This document shows, one piece after another, positions 1-5,164 of a stretch of 7,902 nt of DNA. The notes under the pieces were generated by a model, which had not been told where the DNA came from, ran no database searches, and worked only from the letters and a program-made list of their open reading frames with translations. Position numbers and translations under genes: made by a program. The stretch is from positions 1-7,902 of the forward strand of contig JARFQS010000327.1 in the NCBI GenBank assembly GCA_029287645.1, read 5' to 3'. Every line of letters starts with the position of its first letter. The first letter of the stretch is position 1. The stretch comes from Thermoanaerobaculia bacterium. GTDB taxonomy: Bacteria > Acidobacteriota > Thermoanaerobaculia > Multivoradales > JAHEKO01.

Positions 1-1
1 A

Positions 2-235
2 CCCTACACGGTCAACGAGATCGATCTGCTGGCCAGCGGCGACATTCTGCTGCTCTATACCGACGGACTCTCCGAGCACGCCGGCGGTCGGTATTTCCCT
101 GTCGCTGTGGAGGCGACGTTGGCCCGAGTTCGGGACCAGCCCGCCGAGGTCATCTGCGAGAGGCTGAAGCAGGAGGTTCTGGCGTTCGAGGCCGCCGCGG
201 ACGACATCAGCTTCGTGGTGATCAAGAAGAACTGA
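2..235 (+). CDS. PP2C/SpoIIE-type serine phosphatase, C-terminal fragment
   Basis: The reading frame is open from the left edge to a TGA at 233-235 and encodes the last 77 residues of a protein whose start lies outside the window. The visible part carries the C-terminal signature of the PP2C-like SpoIIE/RsbU phosphatase domain: an SGD turn leading into the hydrophobic strand and acidic motif LLLYTDGLSE (residues 17-25 of the fragment, with Asp21 the expected metal-binding aspartate), a helical stretch, and the closing ADDISFVVIK strand (residues 66-75, with the DD pair that binds the second metal). Known members dephosphorylate anti-sigma-factor antagonists or act as output domains of two-component or GAF/PAS sensor proteins. 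The sensor part is missing here, so the signal and partner cannot be named. It ends facing the minus-strand gene block and is probably not co-transcribed with anything else in the window. Confidence 0.85.
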   Translation, partial: PYTVNEIDLLASGDILLLYTDGLSEHAGGRYFPVAVEATLARVRDQPAEVICERLKQEVLAFEAAADDISFVVIKKN

Positions 236-240
236 GAAGT

Positions 241-272
241 AGCGGGGATGAGTTCCGAGTTTCCCCGGCTTT
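241..272 (+). terminator. Possible hairpin terminator after the phosphatase gene
   Basis: Six bases after the phosphatase stop codon, AGCGGGGA (241-248) can pair with TCCCC-G-GCT (262-270, one bulged G) around a 13-base loop, followed only by a short T run. Its place in the gap between two convergent genes fits a terminator, and it could work in both directions. The weak U-tract and bulge keep confidence low. Confidence 0.35.
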
Positions 273-304
273 GACCAGGGAGGTCCGGAACGGTCTTGCC
301 GAGT

Positions 305-694
305 CTAAGGATTGTAGGCGGTGGGGACGAACTCGTCGTCTTCCTGCAGCATGCGCTCGAACTTCAGGAATTCGTAGTAGCCGCACTTGCGCAGGCCCGG
401 GTAGTCCCCGCAGATGGCGGGTCGGGCCTCGTAGATCGTGCACATGCGGGTCTCCTGGTCGAGGAACCTGCAGGCGGTTCCGTAGTGCTCGTCCTTGCGG
501 TGGCGCAGGACTCGTTCACCCGGCTCATGACCCTTCTTGGTGAACTTCTTTCGTGCTTCCTTGCGTGAGATACCGAAGTACTTGGCCAGGCGGGCGATAT
601 CTTTGTTGTCGACAATGATCCTCGCGTAGGAACAACAGTACGCCGGGCAGACGTCGCAATCGTAGAGGACTCTGAGCTTTTTCTTCTTCCCCAT
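305..694 (-). CDS. YkgJ-family cysteine-cluster (putative Zn/Fe-binding) protein
   Basis: A 129-residue protein of the YkgJ/UPF0153 family, whose members carry a putative zinc- or iron-chelating cysteine cluster and have no settled biochemical role. The diagnostic N-terminal cluster is CDVCPAYCC (Cys13, Cys16, Cys20, Cys21). Later cysteines at 75, 85, 95 and 104 follow the family layout, in ACRFLD, RMCTIYEARPAICGDYP and RKCGYYE. The start has a short basic run (GKKKK) and there is no signal peptide or membrane segment, so it is probably cytoplasmic. The ATG at 694 places the cluster close to the N-terminus as usual; no Shine-Dalgarno sequence precedes it. It is the last gene of the minus-strand block, 56 bases after the CNNM gene, and may be read through from it or from its own promoter. 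Nothing in the sequence names a substrate. Confidence 0.85.
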   Translation of the reverse strand: MGKKKKLRVLYDCDVCPAYCCSYARIIVDNKDIARLAKYFGISRKEARKKFTKKGHEPGERVLRHRKDEHYGTACRFLDQETRMCTIYEARPAICGDYPGLRKCGYYEFLKFERMLQEDDEFVPTAYNP

Positions 695-703
695 GACGGG
701 CGG

Positions 704-709
704 ATTGTA
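704..709 (-). promoter_or_regulatory. Possible -10 element just upstream of the YkgJ-family gene
   Basis: On the minus strand TACAAT (five of six matches to TATAAT) lies nine bases before the ATG of the YkgJ-family gene, and the start has no Shine-Dalgarno sequence. This spacing would give a nearly leaderless transcript. No convincing -35 box is seen at the right distance, so it may be chance. Confidence 0.2.
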
Positions 710-750
710 ACCGAGACCTTGCGGAAGCCGAGATGCGATTCGCTATCGAC

Positions 751-1854
751 CTAGGTCGGAGATCGTCGCCGGCGTCGCATGCGCTCCATGCGCTGGTCGC
801 GCAAGGCTGCGGCAGCCTCGCGCTGATCGACGATGCGGTCCGATTCGTCGACGATTTCGACCCCCAGGACCGTTTCGGTCAGGTCCTCGAGAGTCACCAA
901 CCCGGAGACCCCACCGTGCTCGTCGATCGCCATGGCGATCGGCTCACGCCGTTCGAGAATCTGTCGCATGGCGGAGGCCACCGACGCCACCTCCGGAATG
1001 AACCAGATGGGTCGCATCAGGTTCTCGAGAACGGTGTCCTGGGGCAAGCCGTCAGCGATCCTCTTCAGGATCTCGCGCTGCAGCACATAGCCGACCACGT
1101 TGTCTCGACTGTCCCGATACAAGGGAATTCGGCTGACCGTTTCGGCTTCCCGATCGGCCAGCAGATCGGCGATGGTCACATCGGCGGGAAGCATCACGGC
1201 GACGGTTCGGGGCGTCATGACATCTTCGACCCGCACCTCGTCGAAGCGCAGGAGATTCTCGAAGATCCTCGATTCACCCGGCGAGATCGCTCCGTGATGA
1301 GCGGCTGTGGCAATGGTGGAGGCGAGCTCACCCCGAGACAGTGTCGGTGCGTGGCCGCGCGTCAGTAGACGAGTCAAGAGACGCGAGACCACCAATGCCG
1401 GCGTCATGGCTTTGGTCAGAATCTGCAGAGACCAACCCACGAAGCCGGAGAGCTTGCGGGCATAGACGGCGCCGAGGGTCTTGGGGATGATCTCGGAGAC
1501 CACCAGGATGAGAAAGGTCAAGGCCCCGGAGAACACTCCCACCCATGCGCTGCCGAAGACTCTGGCGGCCTGCGCTCCAGCCAGCGTCGCCCCCAGGGTG
1601 TTGGCTACCGTGTTGAGAGTGAGGATGGCGCTAATCGCGTCGTCGACGCGAGTCTGCTTGAGCTTCAGGAGCATCCCCGCACCCCGGCTTCCCTCGTCCC
1701 GCTGGTGGGCGAGCGTAGCGTTGCGCGAGGACAGGAGGGCGGCCTCCAAGAGAGAGCAGACGAACGAGACTCCGACTGCCAGACCCACGTAGAGCACGAG
1801 GAGGCTCAAGAACGAACTCCCGACAGGGCCAGACGAGCTCTTTGGAAGATGCAC
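751..1854 (-). CDS. CNNM (DUF21)/CBS-pair membrane protein, putative divalent-cation transporter
   Basis: A 367-residue member of the CNNM/CorB family, linked in other organisms to Mg2+ (and Co2+) transport or efflux across the cytoplasmic membrane. Residues about 15-40, 70-98, 104-128 and 136-160 are hydrophobic helices of the DUF21/CNNM domain, with the family motifs SLLEAALLS (helix 1), NTVANTLGA and SEIIPKTLGA. A CBS pair follows: CBS1 about 207-265, starting VEDVMTPR, and CBS2 about 275-335, ending in DEHGGVSGLVTLEDLTE; such pairs usually bind adenine nucleotides. The protein stops after a basic tail (RMRRRRR) and lacks the CorC/HlyC domain common in bacterial relatives. Start: GTG at 1854 is the longest choice but has no clear ribosome site. 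A TTG at 1809 preceded by GGGAG seven bases upstream is a good alternative and would start directly at helix 1. It lies 16 bases after the fusion gene, consistent with an operon. Confidence 0.87.
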   Translation of the reverse strand: MHLPKSSSGPVGSSFLSLLVLYVGLAVGVSFVCSLLEAALLSSRNATLAHQRDEGSRGAGMLLKLKQTRVDDAISAILTLNTVANTLGATLAGAQAARVFGSAWVGVFSGALTFLILVVSEIIPKTLGAVYARKLSGFVGWSLQILTKAMTPALVVSRLLTRLLTRGHAPTLSRGELASTIATAAHHGAISPGESRIFENLLRFDEVRVEDVMTPRTVAVMLPADVTIADLLADREAETVSRIPLYRDSRDNVVGYVLQREILKRIADGLPQDTVLENLMRPIWFIPEVASVASAMRQILERREPIAMAIDEHGGVSGLVTLEDLTETVLGVEIVDESDRIVDQREAAAALRDQRMERMRRRRRSPT

Positions 1855-1870
1855 ATGGAGACAGCGGGCC

Positions 1871-4345
1871 TCAGCTGAGCTTGTAGAAACGTCCCAGAAG
1901 CGACTGCAGCGGAAATCGCTGCAGGCGGCCAGCGGCTGCAGACTGTTCGTCGAAGCTCTGGTCGTCGTCCGCGTCGATGCCGTCTTCCCACACCAGTATC
2001 GGGAGAGGATCCGCGGCGTGCTGCCCGCTCTCGGAGAGGGTCGCGTGGTCGGAAGCGACGATGACTCGAAGCGGTCCCGAGCTGTCGTCCAGGAGCCAAG
2101 CCAGCTGCCGATCGATCTTCTCCAGGAACTCCACCTTCAGATCCGGTCGTTGATCGTGAGCTGCAATGTCGGCGCCCTTGAAGTGCAAGACCACCAGATC
2201 GTTGCGACCCAGCTCCTTGCGGGCCGCACGCACCTTGGCTTCGAGGTCGGTGTCCAGATTCGCCGTCATGCTCTCCTTGGTCACCGCCTTGCCGCCCAGC
2301 CATTCGGCGATTCCAAGGAGGGTCTTGTCACCGCCTATGCAGGCAACGCGCAAGGGAAGACCTCCGTCCTCCAGTGGCAACAGTCGGTGGAGTCGTCCCG
2401 CGCCCCGGGTGAGGATCGCATTGGCCGGTGATAGGCCTTCGGCGACTCGAGCTTCGTTGATCGGGTGCTTCTCCAGAATGCGGCGAGCCTCCTGCTCGAA
2501 AAGGGCCAGAACCGCAGCCGTCAGCACGGCTCGGTCGTCCTCGGGATCGAGCGGCTCTGGGACGAGAGGTGGCCCCGGAACGGCTCCCTCGCCAGGGTCA
2601 CTGCCCTGAATCGCCGGTGACAGGCGAGACCCGCGCAAGACGACGGCCAGGCGATGCTCGGTTCCGGCCTTGACCCGGACCTCCACCTCGCGATCGAGAC
2701 CGGACGGCAGCGACAAGCGGTCTAGTGCAGCTGCCAATTCGGCGGCCTGCTCGCGGATTCTCCCGGCGCGACGGTCGATGACTCGCCCACCCTCGTCGAG
2801 GGTCGCGAGGTTGCCCCTCAAAGCGATGTCGCTCGGTTGGATGGAGACCCCGGCGCCGAGAGCCTCGATCGGACCCCGCTTCATCGCCTGAGGCGATTGG
2901 CCGAGCAGCGCAAGATTGCCGGCCGCCGTGTCCGGCACGACGCCCGGCGCGACCGTATCGGCGAGGCCGCACTGCCCTTCGCGTGCCAAGCGGTCGAGCA
3001 CCGGCGTGCTGGCGGCCTGCAAGGGAGTTCTTCCGCCGAGGGCTCGAACAGAGCGGTCTGCGAGACCGTCGATGACCACGAGCAGGGTCGGCTTGGGGTG
3101 CTGCTGCGGAGTCCAATCCTCCAGACCCAGCCGCGGAAGGCTGTGCTGGAGAATGCTGGTGACGACTCGCATGGTGGCCTCGACCGGCGGATCGCCGTCG
3201 GAGGTGTCGAGAATGGGGCGATCGTGCTGCTCGGCTTGCTGCAATATGTAGTCGTGAATCGTGCGGATCGAGGAGAAGCTCTCGAGGTATCTCTCGGCGA
3301 GGCGTCCACCCGCCCGGCTGCGCGCCAGGAACCGCGTGCGGTGAGCCTCCTCGTTCAGCGTCGCCAGGACCAGTGGGACCTGGTAGACGGCCCCCTCGAG
3401 ATCGGGAAAGGGCACCATGCCGGGGTGAACGTGTACGCCTTCGACGATGATGCTCATGTTCTCGACCATCGCTCGCTCGACGACCGCCCTGACACCGACG
3501 CAAACTCGGATGGCCTGCTCCTCGAATGTCGCGATGAGGCGTTGCGTGTGGTCGGACTCCTGGGAGGTGCTCAGCAGGGTGTCGGCGGCGGCCTGGTCGT
3601 AGGGAGGTGCAACCTCGAAGCTGGAGCTGTGCAACGCTGGGAGAATCGATTGCGTGAAGACCATTCGCATGACCTGCCGTATCGTGTCGGTCGCGTTGAT
3701 CCGGTAGATGCGCAATAACGGGCCCAGCTCGAGGGCCAGTGTCGATTTCCCCGTGCCGCTGGCTCCGCCGACATAGATCACCAGGGGTCTTGGAAGCCTG
3801 TGGATACGTCGAATGGCGCGGTATCGAAGAGCCGCATTCTTGCCTTGGAGGCGCTCGAGAACGTCTCCGACCCGTCTCGCCAGCTCGCCGCTCTTCAGGA
3901 CGGTAATGTTCTCGGCAACGAGCTCCGCCTCGAGCTCGGTCACGAGCCGGTAGGCGCGATCCATGTCGAGTCCGGCGGCATGGATGCTGCGGGCCAGGAG
4001 CCCCCTCGAAAAGGGCTGCTCCTGGCCTGCGTAGACCACGCGCACTCCCTGCGAATCGGCGTCCGCCTCGGGGCGCAGACGGCTTGTTCCGTCATGCGTA
4101 CGTTCCACTTCCTCGAAGATCAAGTCGCGCAACTCACTCGTCGTGACTTCGTCGCGATCGCTCAAGCGGTCTCGAATGGCCCGAGCGATTGCATAGGCCG
4201 GATCGAAATCCAGGCCCCGCCGGATGAGATCGTGAGTGATCATGCCGCGCAGGAAGCGCTGCCGACCTCCGTCCGCGGAGACGACGACGAGCTGTTTGCG
4301 GCCCTTCGATGAGCCTCGAGATTTGTCGTCCGATGAGCTGGCCAT
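1871..4345 (-). CDS. 2-phosphoglycerate kinase / cofactor-independent phosphoglycerate mutase (archaeal type) fusion
   Basis: An 824-residue multidomain protein. Residues about 17-83 and 101-163 are two similar ATP-cone-like modules, each with an F-x-RG start and GLDxDxAY core. Residues about 183-400 form a P-loop kinase of the 2-phosphoglycerate kinase family: Walker A GGASGTGKS (193-201), IIVEGVHVHPG (299-309) and RYLESFSSIRTIHDY (352-366). This family makes 2,3-bisphosphoglycerate from 2-phosphoglycerate and ATP in methanogens; plant LPA1 proteins affecting phytate are relatives. Residues 416-824 (409 residues, full family length) form an ApgM-type phosphoglycerate mutase of the alkaline-phosphatase superfamily: IDGLADR (Asp426), RGPIEALGAG (490-499), HFKGADIAAHD (Asp726, His730), SDH (Asp766, His767) and a late His776. 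The nucleophile position reads PDTAAGN, so Thr473 replaces serine. Start: ATG at 4345; an in-frame TTG at 4381 would add 12 residues; neither has a strong ribosome site. The physiological reaction is inferred from family only; cytoplasmic. Confidence 0.85.
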   Translation of the reverse strand: MASSSDDKSRGSSKGRKQLVVVSADGGRQRFLRGMITHDLIRRGLDFDPAYAIARAIRDRLSDRDEVTTSELRDLIFEEVERTHDGTSRLRPEADADSQGVRVVYAGQEQPFSRGLLARSIHAAGLDMDRAYRLVTELEAELVAENITVLKSGELARRVGDVLERLQGKNAALRYRAIRRIHRLPRPLVIYVGGASGTGKSTLALELGPLLRIYRINATDTIRQVMRMVFTQSILPALHSSSFEVAPPYDQAAADTLLSTSQESDHTQRLIATFEEQAIRVCVGVRAVVERAMVENMSIIVEGVHVHPGMVPFPDLEGAVYQVPLVLATLNEEAHRTRFLARSRAGGRLAERYLESFSSIRTIHDYILQQAEQHDRPILDTSDGDPPVEATMRVVTSILQHSLPRLGLEDWTPQQHPKPTLLVVIDGLADRSVRALGGRTPLQAASTPVLDRLAREGQCGLADTVAPGVVPDTAAGNLALLGQSPQAMKRGPIEALGAGVSIQPSDIALRGNLATLDEGGRVIDRRAGRIREQAAELAAALDRLSLPSGLDREVEVRVKAGTEHRLAVVLRGSRLSPAIQGSDPGEGAVPGPPLVPEPLDPEDDRAVLTAAVLALFEQEARRILEKHPINEARVAEGLSPANAILTRGAGRLHRLLPLEDGGLPLRVACIGGDKTLLGIAEWLGGKAVTKESMTANLDTDLEAKVRAARKELGRNDLVVLHFKGADIAAHDQRPDLKVEFLEKIDRQLAWLLDDSSGPLRVIVASDHATLSESGQHAADPLPILVWEDGIDADDDQSFDEQSAAAGRLQRFPLQSLLGRFYKLS

Positions 4346-4492
4346 GACGGGTTGGAGGGAGTTGAGACGACCTGCCGGCAAACTTCTTGGATCGAGCTGG
4401 GGGTCGCTGAAGCTGCCCAGCGTCTACGGCGATTGCGAGCCAGTGCACCAGCAGGTCGCGGTCTCGCAGATTCGCTCGGGGGAATTGGAGAC

Positions 4493-5002
4493 TCAACCTC
4501 CGGAACCCATGGCGAGGAGCAACTTCGGTGACACCAGCCAATGGAGCGTTCCCACGCCGGCTCTCAGGTCGCTCCAGTCCTCGATCGGCAGGTCGACCCT
4601 CGCCAGTGCGGCCGTCGGCATGCGGGGATCGCCTCCACCGGTCAGAGCTCCGACGAGCCCGGACCAGGTGGGTTCGTGGCCCGCCAACAGCAAACGGGAG
4701 TGGTTGGCATCTTGCGCCTGGACCACAGAGAGGACCCTGGAGGGGCTGGATCCGTAGAACTCATCGCACAGCACCATGGGACAGCTCCATCTGCCGCTCT
4801 GACTGGCCAGCTCCGAGGTCGCTCGTGCCCGGACCGCGGTCGAGGACAGGATCAGATCGGGTTGGAGATCGAGCTTCGAAATGAAGCGGCCCATGAGGCG
4901 AGCCGCTCGGATGCCTCGCTTTGCGAGGGGGCGGCCATGGTCGGACTCGAAGTCCGCCTTCCAGTCGGACTTGGCATGTCGGAGGATCAAGAGTTGCTTC
5001 AA
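4493..5002 (-). CDS. sixA: SixA-type phosphohistidine phosphatase (histidine phosphatase superfamily)
   Basis: A 169-residue cytoplasmic protein of the SixA branch of the histidine phosphatase (RHG) superfamily. The catalytic motif LRHAKSDW sits at residues 7-14 with His9 as the expected phospho-acceptor. It is followed by the SixA-typical D-HGRPLAKRG segment (21-30), LSSTAVRARAT (52-62, binding-pocket arginine), the acidic EFYG (Glu81) and the second catalytic histidine in LLAGHEPTW (His109). E. coli SixA dephosphorylates phosphohistidine on phosphotransfer proteins; relatives also act on small phosphoesters, so the substrate is open. The frame stays open 30 codons upstream, but SixA proteins begin two residues before the LLILRHAK strand. 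The TTG at 5002 gives that start and has AAGGGA nine bases upstream, so I chose it over the upstream in-frame alternatives. It is the first gene of the minus-strand block and divergent from ppk1; sixA-like genes beside ppk suggest a link to phosphate metabolism. Confidence 0.88.
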   Translation of the reverse strand: MKQLLILRHAKSDWKADFESDHGRPLAKRGIRAARLMGRFISKLDLQPDLILSSTAVRARATSELASQSGRWSCPMVLCDEFYGSSPSRVLSVVQAQDANHSRLLLAGHEPTWSGLVGALTGGGDPRMPTAALARVDLPIEDWSDLRAGVGTLHWLVSPKLLLAMGSGG

Positions 5003-5164
5003 GTGACCAAATCCCTTGTGTGGATCGCCGTACTTCTGCACTCTATCCCATGGAAGAGATACTCCTCCGGCCTGTGAAGGAGCGGCAGGCACGCCTGGTA
5101 GTATCGGGAGCCTCTGCCTCTCGAAGCTGCGCGCGTTGTAGCGCTGAAGGGACCGGATCCAACG
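5003..5164. promoter_or_regulatory. Divergent intergenic region between sixA and ppk1
   Basis: These 162 bases separate two outward-facing genes and must hold the promoter of ppk1 and probably that of the sixA-led block. I find no convincing -35/-10 pair on either strand; TAGTAT near 5098-5103 on the plus strand is the best -10-like hexamer but lacks a good -35. A small perfect inverted repeat, CAGGC-AC-GCCTG (5086-5097), sits in the middle and could be an operator or chance. No PHO-box-like direct repeat is evident. GAAGGGA (5146-5152) lies 12 bases before the ppk1 ATG and is its likely ribosome site. Confidence 0.4.
5012..5017 (-). promoter_or_regulatory. Ribosome binding site deciding the sixA TTG start
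   Basis: On the minus strand AAGGGA lies nine bases before the TTG at 5002. It is the best Shine-Dalgarno-like match near the beginning of this gene, and the start it selects puts the LRHAK motif at residue 7, as usual for SixA. Confidence 0.5.

Noticed and set aside
733..1368. 211-codon plus-strand open frame opposite the CNNM/CBS gene
   Set aside because: Antisense to a well-supported gene; composition is rich in His, Gly and Asp as in mirror frames, with no domain or good ribosome site.
2837..3718. 293-codon plus-strand open frame inside the kinase/mutase fusion gene
   Set aside because: It is the antisense shadow of the fusion gene, has no family motif, and its opposite strand encodes well-conserved P-loop and mutase signatures.
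4434..4468. TGCGAG/CTCGCA inverted repeat in the gap between sixA and the fusion gene
   Set aside because: A 6-base stem with a 23-base loop and no T run is too weak to call a terminator or attenuator.
4134..4541. Minus-strand frame bridging the end of sixA and the start of the fusion gene
   Set aside because: It overlaps both neighbours in another frame and shows no recognisable motif; the 147-base gap between the genes needs no extra gene.
5003..5092. Thirty-codon N-terminal extension of SixA up to 5092
   Set aside because: The extension has no similarity to the SixA fold and the TTG at 5002 has a better-placed ribosome site and the expected distance to the RHAK motif.
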